Below, one piece after another: positions 48,826-56,921 of a DNA stretch of 64,000 nt; the stretch's first letter is position 1, and every line of letters begins with the position of its first letter. A program made the translations under genes and the position numbers. Below the pieces are notes generated by a model, which was not told where the DNA came from, ran no database searches, and saw only the letters and a program-made list of their open reading frames with translations. The DNA lies in NCBI RefSeq assembly GCF_900115565.1, contig NZ_FOWW01000003.1, positions 496,001 through 560,000 on the forward strand, read 5' to 3'. The stretch comes from Amycolatopsis arida (GTDB taxonomy: Bacteria; Actinomycetota; Actinomycetes; Mycobacteriales; Pseudonocardiaceae).

Positions 48826-49417
48826 CGTCCCGCGCCGTGCTCGCGCCGCGGCGCAGCAGCAGGTAGAGCGTCGCGAGCACCCAGCCGAGCAGCGCGCCCG
48901 TGGTGTTGGACATCAGGTCGTCCACGTCGAAGATCCGGTAGGGCCGCACCATGCCGAAGTTGCCGGTGAGCTGGGTGACCTCGATCGCGAGCGACGCGGC
49001 GAACCCGAGCAGCAGAGTGCCCCGCGCCCCGCGACGCAGCAGGGTCCTCGCGATGATCCCGAGCGGCACGAACAGCAGCACGTTCATCGCCAGCTGCTGC
49101 AACGCCGAGGTGGCCAGCGGGTCCCCGTAGCGTCCGGCCTCCCGCGCCACGTCGGCCACCCACCGCAACGGCACGAGCTGCACCGGCTGGGGCAGCGGCG
49201 ACGTTCCGGGGCCGGGCAGTGGCAGCAACACCACCGCCACCGCCAGGCAGGCGTACAGCGTCACCAGCCCCGAGACGATCAGGCCACGCGGCCGGACGCG
49301 GCCGTACCGTGCGTGCTGGAGCAGCAGCTGCGGGACGAGCACCGTGCCCCACACCGCGAGGAAGCCGATGAGTCCGTACTCGAGCGCGATCGCCTGTGCC
49401 CGGGTCATACCAGTCAT
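48686..49417 (-). CDS. VanZ-like family membrane protein
   Basis: 243 residues. Five membrane segments; VanZ marks are QLAMNVLLFVPLGIIARTLL (N-x-x-x-F-x-P-x-G), GFAASLAIEVTQLTGNFGM (S-x-x-I-E-x-x-Q) and RIFDVDDLMSNTTGALLGW (D-x-x-D-x-x-x-N). The Pro/Ala/Arg-rich C-terminus (about the last 45 residues) lies entirely within the antisense overlap with the small + strand gene. VanZ relatives lower teicoplanin sensitivity in some bacteria; here the role is unknown. Confidence 0.88.
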   Translation of the reverse strand: MTGMTRAQAIALEYGLIGFLAVWGTVLVPQLLLQHARYGRVRPRGLIVSGLVTLYACLAVAVVLLPLPGPGTSPLPQPVQLVPLRWVADVAREAGRYGDPLATSALQQLAMNVLLFVPLGIIARTLLRRGARGTLLLGFAASLAIEVTQLTGNFGMVRPYRIFDVDDLMSNTTGALLGWVLATLYLLLRRGASTARDVSARDTVPVPTAVAAPRRVGPTVPAYAAPLAARPAGPPARPWPPRR

Positions 49418-49600
49418 ACCGCGACGTTATGACTGGTAGCGGCCGCGTCGGCTCGGTCGAAGGGTCACCGCTGGCCGCGCGCATCGGCCAGCTGGCCGAT
49501 GGCCGAACGGCGGCGGTCAACCGGACGCAAGGCCACGGTTGCCTATCGGACACCGGAACACCCTGGTCCCCGGAACCGGCAGCGGGCAGACTCCACCGCC

Positions 49601-49625
49601 GACGCCCGCGGGGGTAGCGGGCGTC
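49601..49625 (+). promoter_or_regulatory. Hairpin in the leader of the 5'-nucleotidase gene
   Basis: GACGCCCGC and GCGGGCGTC form a 9-bp stem with a 7-nt loop, ending 6 bases before the CGGAGGAA ribosome binding site. It could affect ribosome access; no riboswitch family recognised. Confidence 0.45.
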
Positions 49626-49640
49626 AGATGCGGAGGAACC

Positions 49641-51335
49641 ATGACCACGTCCACCCGGCTCCGGCGCGCCGTCGCGATCGTGGCCGCCGCGTTGGCGGCG
49701 CTGACGCTCGGCGGTACCCAGGCGAGCGCGGCGCCCGCGCCCACCGTCGACGTGCGGCTGATCGGCTTCAACGACCTGCACGGCAACCTCGAGCCGCCGG
49801 CTGGCTCGTCCGGGCGGATCCGGCTGCCCGACGGCTCGACCGTCGACGCCGGTGGCGCCGCCTACCTCGCCACCCACGTCGAGCGGCTGCGGAAGGAGGC
49901 ACGGCACTCCGTCGTGGTGTCCGCGGGCGACAGCATCGGCGCGTCGCCGATCATCTCCGCCCTGTTCCACGACGAGCCGACGATCGAGTTCCTCAACCAG
50001 CTCGGGGTGCGCGCGCACGTGGTGGGCAACCACGAGTTCGACGAGGGCTACGCCGAGCTGCGCCGCATGCAGTTCGGCGGCTGCCACCCCGAGGACGGCT
50101 GCCAGTTCCGTGACCGGTTTCGCGGCGCGCGGTTCCCGTTCCTCGGCGCCAACGTGTACTTCGACAACGGCGCGCCGGCCGTGCTGCCGTTCACCGTCGA
50201 GCTGGCCGGCGGGGTGCCGATCGGGATCATCGGCGCCACACTGGAGGATCTGCCGACGGTGGTCACGCCGGAGGCGATCGAGGGGCTGAGGTTCGGCGAC
50301 GAGGTCGAGGCCATCGACCGCACCGCGCGGCTGCTGGCGTCGTGGGGGGTGCGCGCGCAGGTGGTGCTGCTGCACCAGGGCGACAACACCGAGGGCGGCG
50401 GGCCGGACGACTGCCGGGTGACGCCGGGGCCGGCCACCCGGATCGCCGAGGCGGTGTCGCCCGAGGTGGACGCCATCTTCACCGGGCACAGCCACCAGCA
50501 GTACAGCTGCTCGATCGTCGACCCTGCGGGCAACCCGCGGCCCGTGCTGCAGGGTGCGTCGTTCGGCCGGCTGCTGTCGGTGGTCGACCTGCGGATCGAC
50601 CGGCGGAGCCGGGACGTCGTGCGGGCCGCGACCACGGCGCGCAACGAGATCGTGACCAGGGACGTGCCGGCGGAGGCCCGGGTGGAGCGGCTGGTCGAGG
50701 AGGCGAAGGCCAAGTCAGGGCCGATCGCCGACCGGCCGGTCGGGACGATCACCGCGGACCTGCCGCGCGCCGGCGCCGCGTCCGGCGAGTCGCCGTTGGG
50801 GTCGGTCATCGCCGACGCGCAGCTCGCCGCCACCACCGGCAACGGGGCGCGGGTCGCGATGACCAACCCGGGCGGGATCCGCGCGGACCTGGTGTACGCG
50901 TCGTCGGAGCGCGGCGAGGGCGACGGGGTGGTGACCTACGGCGAGGCGTTCACCGTGCAGCCGTTCGGGAACATCCTGCAGACGATCACGCTGACCGGCG
51001 CGCAGCTGAAGGCGGTGCTGGAGCAGCAGTGGCAGCCGGGTGGGCCGCGCATCCTGCAGATCTCGTCGACGCTGCGGTACGCCTACTCGACATCGGCGCC
51101 GGTCGGGTCGAAGGTGTCGGACCTGCGGGTGGCGGGGACACCGGTGGATCCCGCGGCCGAGTACCGGGTGACGGTGAACAACTTCCTCGCCGGCGGCGGG
51201 GACGGGTTCACCGAGCTGACCAAGGGCACGAACGTCACCGGCGGACCGGTGGACCTCGACGCCCTGCTGGCGTACTTCGCCGCGAACCCCGGGGTGTCGC
51301 CGCCGCCGGCGGACCGGATCACCGTGCTGCCGTAG
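49641..51335 (+). CDS. Secreted 5'-nucleotidase / bifunctional metallophosphatase
   Basis: 564 residues from ATG 49641, preceded by CGGAGGAACC. Sec signal peptide (AIVAAALAALTLGGTQASAA). Metallophosphatase domain (40-310): FNDLHGNLEP, SAGDSIGASPIISAL, VGNHEFDEGYAEL and TGHSHQQYSC carry the metal ligands. The C-terminal 5'-nucleotidase domain (about 370-540) has NPGGIRADLVYAS, VQPFGNILQTITLTG and AGGGDGFTE for substrate binding. Releases phosphate and nucleosides from extracellular nucleotides. Confidence 0.93.
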   Translation: MTTSTRLRRAVAIVAAALAALTLGGTQASAAPAPTVDVRLIGFNDLHGNLEPPAGSSGRIRLPDGSTVDAGGAAYLATHVERLRKEARHSVVVSAGDSIGASPIISALFHDEPTIEFLNQLGVRAHVVGNHEFDEGYAELRRMQFGGCHPEDGCQFRDRFRGARFPFLGANVYFDNGAPAVLPFTVELAGGVPIGIIGATLEDLPTVVTPEAIEGLRFGDEVEAIDRTARLLASWGVRAQVVLLHQGDNTEGGGPDDCRVTPGPATRIAEAVSPEVDAIFTGHSHQQYSCSIVDPAGNPRPVLQGASFGRLLSVVDLRIDRRSRDVVRAATTARNEIVTRDVPAEARVERLVEEAKAKSGPIADRPVGTITADLPRAGAASGESPLGSVIADAQLAATTGNGARVAMTNPGGIRADLVYASSERGEGDGVVTYGEAFTVQPFGNILQTITLTGAQLKAVLEQQWQPGGPRILQISSTLRYAYSTSAPVGSKVSDLRVAGTPVDPAAEYRVTVNNFLAGGGDGFTELTKGTNVTGGPVDLDALLAYFAANPGVSPPPADRITVLP

Positions 51336-51371
51336 TCCTGGGCGCCGGCCGGAGTGGTCGGCGCCCGGCGT

Positions 51372-51410
51372 GCCGCGGGCCGTCCGGCCGGGTGCCGGGC
51401 GGCCCGCGGC
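51372..51410 (+). terminator. Hairpin terminator after 5'-nucleotidase
   Basis: GCCGCGGGCCGTCCGGC pairs with GCCGGGCGGCCCGCGGC over 17 bp (one G-U) with loop CGGGT, about 40 bp after the stop. Confidence 0.75.
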
Positions 51411-51453
51411 GTTCGGTGTTCTCGCACCGGTGTTCCCTGCGACAATTGCCGGC

Positions 51454-51807
51454 ATGCCCACCTGGGAGGACGTGCTCGCGATCGCCGGCGCGCTGCCGGA
51501 GGTCGAGGAGTCGACGTGGTTCCGGACGCCGTCGCTGAAGGTGGCCGGCAAGAGCTTCGCCCGGTTGCGCACCGAGGCGGAGGGCGGGTTGGTGCTGATG
51601 TGCGGGCTGGACGAGAAGGAGGCCCTGCTCTCCTCCGGGGACCCGGCGTTCTACACCACCCCGCACTACGACGGCTACGGAGCCATCCTGGTCGACCTGG
51701 AGCGGGTGGACCCCGACCAGCTCGCCGAGCTGGTCACCGAGGCCTGGCGCCGCAAGGCCCCCGCCCGCCTCCGCAAGGTGTTCGACCAGGGCCGGCCTCA
51801 ACGCTGA
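51454..51807 (+). CDS. MmcQ/YjbR-family protein
   Basis: 117 residues from ATG 51454. Family pattern: WEDVLAIAGALPEVEESTWF, then RTPSLKVAGKSFARL, YFTTPHY-like AFYTTPHYDGYGAILVDLER and ELVTEAWRRKAPARLRK. A double-wing-like fold resembling DNA-binding CyaY/MmcQ proteins; function unproven. Confidence 0.9.
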   Translation: MPTWEDVLAIAGALPEVEESTWFRTPSLKVAGKSFARLRTEAEGGLVLMCGLDEKEALLSSGDPAFYTTPHYDGYGAILVDLERVDPDQLAELVTEAWRRKAPARLRKVFDQGRPQR

Positions 51808-51859
51808 GCCGTGCCGACGACCGGCTCGATCCGGGCGACCAGCGGTGGATACTGCGGGC

Positions 51860-52441
51860 ATGGGGAAGACCTACGACGGCATCACGCCGCGGCTGCGGTC
51901 GTTCATCACCGAGCAACCGGTGTTCTTCGTGGCGACGGCGCCGCTGTCCGCCGAAGGGCACGTGAACCTCTCACCGAAGGGCCGCTCCGGGTCGCTGGCC
52001 GTGCTGGACCAGCGGACGCTCGCCTACCTGGACTTCGGCGGCAGCCACGCCGAAACCCTCGCGCACCTGCGGGAGAACGGTCGCATCACGCTGATGTGGT
52101 GTGCCTTCGCCGGCCCGCCGAGGATCCTGCGCGTGCACGGCACCGGCACGCCGGTGTTCCGCGACGACCCCCGCTGGGCCGAGCTGATCGGCCACTTCGC
52201 CGCCGTGGACGGCCCCGGTGTGCGGGCGATCATCGCGATCACCGCCACGCTGGTCAGCGACAGCTGCGGCTTCGCCGTGCCACTGCTCGACTACCAGGGC
52301 GAACGGACCCTGCACGCCGAGCACTTCGGCCGCAAGAGCGACGCCGAGTTCACCGAGTACTGCGCCGGCAAGCCGCACAACGGCACGAGCATCGACGGGT
52401 TGCCCGCCCTCCCGTTGCCGCTTCCGCCGCGGACCGACTGA
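51860..52441 (+). CDS. Pyridoxamine 5'-phosphate oxidase-like flavin-binding protein
   Basis: 193 residues from ATG 51860. MGKTYDGITPRLRSFITEQP, VFFVATAPLSAEGHVNLSPK and RTLAYLDFGGSHAETLAHLR are typical of split-barrel FMN/F420-binding proteins. Unknown substrate; not a housekeeping PdxH by sequence pattern. Confidence 0.88.
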   Translation: MGKTYDGITPRLRSFITEQPVFFVATAPLSAEGHVNLSPKGRSGSLAVLDQRTLAYLDFGGSHAETLAHLRENGRITLMWCAFAGPPRILRVHGTGTPVFRDDPRWAELIGHFAAVDGPGVRAIIAITATLVSDSCGFAVPLLDYQGERTLHAEHFGRKSDAEFTEYCAGKPHNGTSIDGLPALPLPLPPRTD

Positions 52442-52513
52442 GCGGTTCGCCGAAACCGTCGTAGCCGGACGGCACCCTTGCCGCGTACCCGCCATCCACC
52501 GAGGGGGAGCGAC

Positions 52514-53077
52514 ATGCGGAACCTGATCGTGCAGGAGCTGGTCACCGTCGACGGGTTCGTCGCCGGGCGCGACGGCGGCCTCGACTTCTTCGACACGGTC
52601 GCCGACTACGGCGAGGTGGACCAGGACAATCTCCGACTCCTGGCCGACGTCGACACGGTCCTGCTCGGCGCAGCGACGTACCGGCTGTTCGTGGACTACT
52701 GGCCCACGGCGAAGGACGAGCCGGTCGCCCACGTGGTGAACACCGTTCCCAAGATCGTGTTCTCCACCGGCCTCACCCACGCTCCGTGGGGCGAATGGCC
52801 CGAGGCGCGGGTGGTCCACGGCAACCCGGTGGACGAGGTCACCGCGCTCAAACAGCAGCCGGGCAAGGACATCCTGGTATGGGGCAGCCTGACGCTGGCC
52901 CGGTCACTGCTGGCCGCGAGGCTGGTCGACGAGCTCCAGTTGCGGGTGTGCCCGGTCGCCATCGGCACCGGCCGCACCCTCTTCCCCACCGATGGTGATC
53001 TCCACCTCGAGCTCGTCGAGGCCACGGCCTACCGCTCCGGCATCCTCGCCACCCGCTACCGGCCACGGCGAGCCTGA
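52514..53077 (+). CDS. Dihydrofolate reductase-like (RibD C-terminal) protein
   Basis: 187 residues from ATG 52514 (GAGGGGGAGC upstream). RNLIVQELVTVDGFVAGRDG, VDTVLLGAATYRLFVDYWP, KDILVWGSLTLARSLLAARL and LRVCPVAIGTGRTLF match the RibD_C/DHFR-like oxidoreductases common in actinomycetes. Probably NADPH-dependent; substrate unknown. Confidence 0.9.
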   Translation: MRNLIVQELVTVDGFVAGRDGGLDFFDTVADYGEVDQDNLRLLADVDTVLLGAATYRLFVDYWPTAKDEPVAHVVNTVPKIVFSTGLTHAPWGEWPEARVVHGNPVDEVTALKQQPGKDILVWGSLTLARSLLAARLVDELQLRVCPVAIGTGRTLFPTDGDLHLELVEATAYRSGILATRYRPRRA

Positions 53078-53398
53078 CCCAGGCGCTCCACACGGGACGG
53101 AAGGTTCCCGTAGCCGTTCCCCGGGGTCGGGGTTCAGGGTGGATTCAGGGTCATCACCGATCGCCAGGGACGCCCGGCACGCGCGAACCTACTACCGCAG
53201 TCGGGCGGCGATCTCGGTCTCGAGGATGACGCGGCGGGACGGACGGTTCGGGAAGCATGGTTGACGTCGCGAAAGGGCCGGGCGCTGGCGGAATCCACCG
53301 CGAACCCAGCGCACTGCAGCACGAACTGACGCCGACCGGCCGAAGAACAGCGTGGAACGACACGTTCACGTCCGGTGGGCAGGACCCGAGGAGGAATG
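53078..53398. other. Intergenic region upstream of ABC exporter
   Basis: 321 bp without a supported gene. A direct repeat TTCAGGGT at 53133 and 53144 (11-bp spacing, one helical turn) resembles tandem half-sites of OmpR-type regulators. The GAGGAGG ribosome binding site for the next gene ends at 53394. Otherwise nothing clear. Confidence 0.5.
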
Positions 53399-54343
53399 AT
53401 GATCGAGGCGAAAGGCCTCACCAAACGGTACGGCAAGACGCTCGCGGTCGACGACCTGTCCTTCAGCGTCGAGCCCGGCCGGGTCACCGGCTTCCTCGGC
53501 CCGAACGGTGCGGGCAAGTCCACCACCATGCGGATGATCCTCGGCCTGGACAACCCCACCGCGGGCCAGGTCACCGTCGGCGGCAAGCGGTACACCGAGC
53601 TGCACCATCCACTCCGGACGGTCGGCGCCCTGCTCGACGCCAAGTGGGTGCACCCCAACCGCTCCGCGCGGGCCCACCTGATGTGGATGGCGAAGTCCAA
53701 CAAGATCCCGGCCCGCCGGGTCGACGAGGTGTTGGACATCGTCGGGTTGACCGCGGTGGCCGGCAAGCGCGCCGGCGGTTTCTCGCTCGGGATGTCCCAG
53801 CGGCTGGGCATCGCCGGCGCCCTGCTCGGCGACCCGGAGGTGCTGCTGTTCGACGAGCCGGTGAACGGCCTGGACCCGGAGGGCATCCTCTGGATCCGCA
53901 AGTTCATGCACCGGCTGGCCGACGAGGGCCGCACGGTGTTCGTCTCCAGCCACCTGCTCTCCGAGATGGCGCTCACCGCCAGCGAGCTCGTGGTGATCGG
54001 CAAGGGTCGACTCATCACGCAGAGCAGCACCGAGGAGTTCGTCGCCCGCGCCGCGGAGAGCACGGTGAAGGTACGGACCCCGCAGCTGGACAAGCTGCGC
54101 GCGCTGCTCGCGCAGGCCAGCGCGACCGTCGACATCGAGGGCGACGGGCTCATCGTGTCCGGAATGGAGAGCGAGAAGATCGGCGAGACGGCGGCCAACC
54201 ACGGGGTCGTGCTGCACGAGCTGAGTCCGCAGCAGGGCTCGCTGGAGCAGGCCTTCATGCAGATCACCGGCGACTCGGTCGAGTACCACGCGGCGCTGGA
54301 GGCCGAGGCGCGGCACGCCCTCGCCGGCCAGGACGTTCGCTGA
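53399..54343 (+). CDS. ABC-2-type exporter ATP-binding protein
   Basis: 314 residues from ATG 53399; ATG 53396 is adjacent but too close to GGAGG. Walker A GPNGAGKSTTMRM, Q-loop region VGALLDAKWVHPN, signature FSLGMSQRLGIAGALL, Walker B EVLLFDEPVNGLDPEG and switch histidine VSSHLLSEMA are typical of the BcrA/DrrA type. Works with the following permease; substrate unknown, possibly an antibiotic or lipid. Confidence 0.93.
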   Translation: MIEAKGLTKRYGKTLAVDDLSFSVEPGRVTGFLGPNGAGKSTTMRMILGLDNPTAGQVTVGGKRYTELHHPLRTVGALLDAKWVHPNRSARAHLMWMAKSNKIPARRVDEVLDIVGLTAVAGKRAGGFSLGMSQRLGIAGALLGDPEVLLFDEPVNGLDPEGILWIRKFMHRLADEGRTVFVSSHLLSEMALTASELVVIGKGRLITQSSTEEFVARAAESTVKVRTPQLDKLRALLAQASATVDIEGDGLIVSGMESEKIGETAANHGVVLHELSPQQGSLEQAFMQITGDSVEYHAALEAEARHALAGQDVR

Positions 54344-54380
54344 CCACCACCCGACTTCACCCCAAGGATTCGAGACGACC

Positions 54381-55136
54381 ATGACACTGCTCGCTGTCGA
54401 ACGCATCAAGTTGTTCACCACCCGATCGCCGTGGTGGTGCTCGGCGGTCACCCTGGCGGTCACCATCGGGTTCGCCGCGCTGATCGTCGGCACGGCCGGC
54501 GACGAGATCCCGATCACCGTGCGGGTCACCCAGTTCGGGTACAGCTTCGGGCTGGCCGTGGTGATGGTGCTGGCCGCGCTCGCGGTGACCACGGAGTACC
54601 GGTTCGGCACCATCCGCACCACCTTCCAGGCCGTGCCCAACCGCACGGCGGCGCTGCTGGCCAAGACCGGGGTGGTCGCGCTGCTGGCGCTGGCGCTCGG
54701 TGAGATCGCGGCGTTCGGATCGTGGGCGCTGGCGAACGTGATCCGCCCGCAGGACGACCTCGCGCTGAACACCGTCGCCGAGTGGACCAACGTCGCCGGC
54801 GTCGGCCCGGTGTACGCGCTGACCGCCGTGATCGCCGTCGCGGTGGGCATCCTCGTCCGGCACAGCGCCGGGGCGATCTCCATCCTGCTGATCTACACCC
54901 TGGCCGCCGAGAGCCTGGTGCAGCTGATCCCCAACGTCGGCGACGACATCCACAAGTGGCTGCCGTTCAACGTGGCCGACAAGTTCCTCACCGGCGGCAT
55001 GGCGGGCGCCGGCGGGGAGGGGCCGCCGGTGTCCACCTCCGCGCTGAGCGCGGGCTGGGCGCTGGCGTACTTCGCCGGCTTCGCGCTGGTCATGCTCGTG
55101 ATCGCGCTCACGACCGCCAACAAGCGCGACGCCTGA
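54381..55136 (+). CDS. ABC-2-type exporter permease
   Basis: 251 residues, six membrane segments: LAVTIGFAALIVGTAG, FGLAVVMVLAALAVTTEYRF, TGVVALLALALGEIAAFGSW, VYALTAVIAVAVGILV, SILLIYTLAAESLVQL and AGWALAYFAGFALVMLVIAL. The TTEYRFGTIRTTFQAVPNRT loop is the recognised ABC-2 permease motif (E-x-R-x-G-T). Partner of the preceding ATPase. Confidence 0.92.
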   Translation: MTLLAVERIKLFTTRSPWWCSAVTLAVTIGFAALIVGTAGDEIPITVRVTQFGYSFGLAVVMVLAALAVTTEYRFGTIRTTFQAVPNRTAALLAKTGVVALLALALGEIAAFGSWALANVIRPQDDLALNTVAEWTNVAGVGPVYALTAVIAVAVGILVRHSAGAISILLIYTLAAESLVQLIPNVGDDIHKWLPFNVADKFLTGGMAGAGGEGPPVSTSALSAGWALAYFAGFALVMLVIALTTANKRDA

Positions 55137-55224
55137 CCGTCGCGAGAACGACCACCACAGGGAGAGCCGGCGGGCACCGCGGATTCGGGGCCACGGACCC
55201 GCCGGACGCAAAGGGGAGAAAGAG

Positions 55225-55259
55225 AGGCCCGGGTCGCCTTCGGGGGGCGACCCGGGCCT
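55225..55259 (+). terminator. Terminator of the ABC-2 exporter operon
   Basis: AGGCCCGGGTCGCC and GGCGACCCGGGCCT form a perfect 14-bp stem around a 7-nt G-rich loop, about 90 bp after the permease stop. Confidence 0.85.
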
Positions 55260-55342
55260 CGCCCTGCCGGCCCCCAGGGCCGGCCAGTTCATGTCCCAAG
55301 CACCGAGCCCCTCAGGCGTGGCGCGCCACCCGTCGGTTACGC

Positions 55343-55530
55343 CCGGCTCGAGGCGCGCCTCACCCAGGCGCGGGGCACCCGCCATTCCATGCCGGCTCGG
55401 GCACGCCTTACCAGGCGCGGGGTACCGGCCGTTCCACGCCGGCTCAGGGCACGCCTCACCACGCGCGGGGCAGCAGCCTTCCCCACCCGGCTCGAGGCAC
55501 GCCCCACTAGGCAAGGGGCAACACCCATCC
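55343..55530. repeat. Degenerate 48-bp tandem repeat, four copies
   Basis: CCGGCTC[GA] recurs at 55343, 55392, 55439 and 55487 (spacings 49, 47, 48), each followed by GCACGCC-like and GGCGCGGGG-like blocks and ending TTCCA/TTCCC. Spacings are not multiples of three, so this array was not kept in a reading frame. Confidence 0.8.
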
Positions 55531-55560
55531 CCTTCCCCACCCCGATCCGAAGCCGCTGTG

Positions 55561-55618
55561 CGGTCGGCGGTGCCGTGTCAAGGCACTCTTTCCCGCCTTG
55601 ACACGGTGCCGACGACCG
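55561..55618. other. Long hairpin
   Basis: Two 24-nt arms (beginning CGGTCGGCGGTGCCGTGTCA and ending GTGCCGACGACCG) pair with three mismatches; the inner 12 bp (CCGTGTCAAGGC/GCCTTGACACGG) are perfect. Loop ACTCTTTCCC. Could be a terminator for either strand or a mobile-hairpin remnant. Confidence 0.7.
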
Positions 55619-55699
55619 TCAACACAATCAGGCTTCGGGGTGGGGACCCACCACCCGCGACCCGGCAACCCCGACACGGGATGCACCCCCAGCGGGTAT

Positions 55700-55732
55700 G
55701 CGGGGTGTGCCCCGCGGCGCGACACACCCCGC
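55700..55732. other. Short hairpin
   Basis: GCGGGGTGTG and CACACCCCGC are perfect 10-bp arms around 13 bases. Confidence 0.6.
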
Positions 55733-55747
55733 CGTGAACCCGTCGAG

Positions 55748-55826
55748 TTGTCCCCATCCCCCGAAAGGGATCCACAGATTTCGCGCACCCCGTCCCAGCA
55801 CTCCGGGCGGCGATACGCTGGAGCGG
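55748..55826 (-). repeat. Dispersed intergenic element, copy D (inverted)
   Basis: On the minus strand: CCGCTCCAGCGTATCG, then GTGCGCGAAATCTGTGGATC, then GATGGGGACAACTCG. Block order and spacing match copies A and B. The DnaA-box-like sites are degenerate here (TGTGGATCC and TGGGGACAA). Confidence 0.7.
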
Positions 55827-55921
55827 CTCGGCGACCCCGGGGTGGGCGGGGCCGCACCTCCGCGCGGGGTGGGCGGGGGGCACCCTCCCGCGTCCCCTTC
55901 TGGGAAGCCGGCAGTGTCTGA

Positions 55922-56002
55922 CGGGGTGGGGCTCGCGTCAAGGGCGCCTTCGGCGTCGCTGCGCGATTCGCTTCGCTCACCCTTGACCCGAGCCCCACCC
56001 CG
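55922..56002. repeat. Large imperfect hairpin (REP-like)
   Basis: A 25-nt left arm (starting CGGGGTGGGGCTCGCGTCAA) pairs with 55978-56002 with two mismatches. The 31-nt loop contains CTTCGGCGTCGCTGCGCGAT and further TTCG tetraloop-like parts. It resembles the dispersed palindromic elements found between genes of high-GC actinomycetes (impression, not searched). Confidence 0.6.
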
Positions 56003-56312
56003 CACAGGACCGGCACGGACGAAGGGGACGGGGGCAAACCAAGGCCACGCCACGCCCCGGGTGATGCCTGGCGCTCCACTGTCCCCGCCCAGGCCCCAGC
56101 CGCGCGGGCGTCAGTCACGCACAGACAACCCCTTGTAACGAAACGTCGTCGGTAACCGATGTATTACGCGGCCCGGCGGCGTGTGTCGCAACACAGTCAG
56201 GCGCATTAAGACGACGTTAACCAACTATGGCGTCCCTCACAGCCAACGGACGGGGCGCCGCTGACCAGGTGCTATGGAGCTACACCCGTCACGCACCCCT
56301 TGGAGGTGACCC

Positions 56313-56888
56313 TTGACGGTGGTCGAGATCGGTGACGTACCCACCCCGCGGACCCCCGCCCCCCGAGCCGTGGCCCCACCCCGGTTGGAAGCCATGCCGG
56401 GCCTGGAGTGGTCGAACGCCATCGAGCTGCCGCGGGTGGTCACCTCCGCCGGCAAACCCGCGGAGCTGCGCCGCGCCTGGGTGCACCGCGCGCCCGAGCA
56501 GCAGGTGCTCGCGCTCTACCGCGCCGCGTGCGCCGAGGGCGAGCCGGTGCCCTCCCCGTGGTGGCTGCGGGCCGTGGCGGCCGGCACCCTGCCGTCCAGA
56601 GAGGATGGTTTCCGGATCGAGGATCGGATCGCCCAGCTGCTCGGCCGTCGCCCCGGGTGGGAGTTCGTGCCATGGGCCGCCGACGGTGAGTCCGGCTACT
56701 GGGAGTTCCTCCCCTCGGAGGGCGGACCCAGGGCCCTCCGCATCCCCACGACCCTGCTCACCACCGACCGGCACACCGGCTGGATCGACGTGCTGCCCGC
56801 ACACAGTGGACCGGCCCCGCAGCCGATCGCGGTCGCCGGGCTGGCCGGGCTGCGGGCCCGGCTGGGCGAGTTCGAAGCCGTGCGCTGA
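56313..56888 (+). CDS. Hypothetical protein
   Basis: 191 residues from TTG 56313, chosen because GGAGGTGA lies 3-10 bases upstream. Proline-rich start, then ELRRAWVHRAPEQQVLALYR, PVPSPWWLRAVAAGTLP and GWEFVPWAADGESGYWEFLP with several tryptophans. Soluble, no known domain. Stands 33 bp before trmB and may be co-transcribed with it. Confidence 0.75.
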   Translation: MTVVEIGDVPTPRTPAPRAVAPPRLEAMPGLEWSNAIELPRVVTSAGKPAELRRAWVHRAPEQQVLALYRAACAEGEPVPSPWWLRAVAAGTLPSREDGFRIEDRIAQLLGRRPGWEFVPWAADGESGYWEFLPSEGGPRALRIPTTLLTTDRHTGWIDVLPAHSGPAPQPIAVAGLAGLRARLGEFEAVR

Positions 56889-56921
56889 CCGGCCGGTGAC
56901 CGGCCGCTAGGCTGGCCCGTC

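Larger units (their letters stand above)
55137..56312. other. Structured non-coding region (1.18 kb)
   Basis: No frame here has convincing coding features: none has a family match, a good ribosome binding site or consistent third-position bias. In order the region holds: a terminator (55225-55259), a 48-bp tandem repeat x4 (55343-55530), a long hairpin (55561-55618), a smaller one (55700-55732), an inverted copy of the dispersed element (55748-55826), a large imperfect hairpin (55922-56002), and the less GC-rich leader of the next gene (56130-56312). Confidence 0.7.

Noticed and set aside
55291-56138. Several 90-200-codon frames in the 55-56 kb gap
   Set aside because: They follow repeats whose spacings are not multiples of three, lack ribosome binding sites and show no family match; the region is better described as non-coding.
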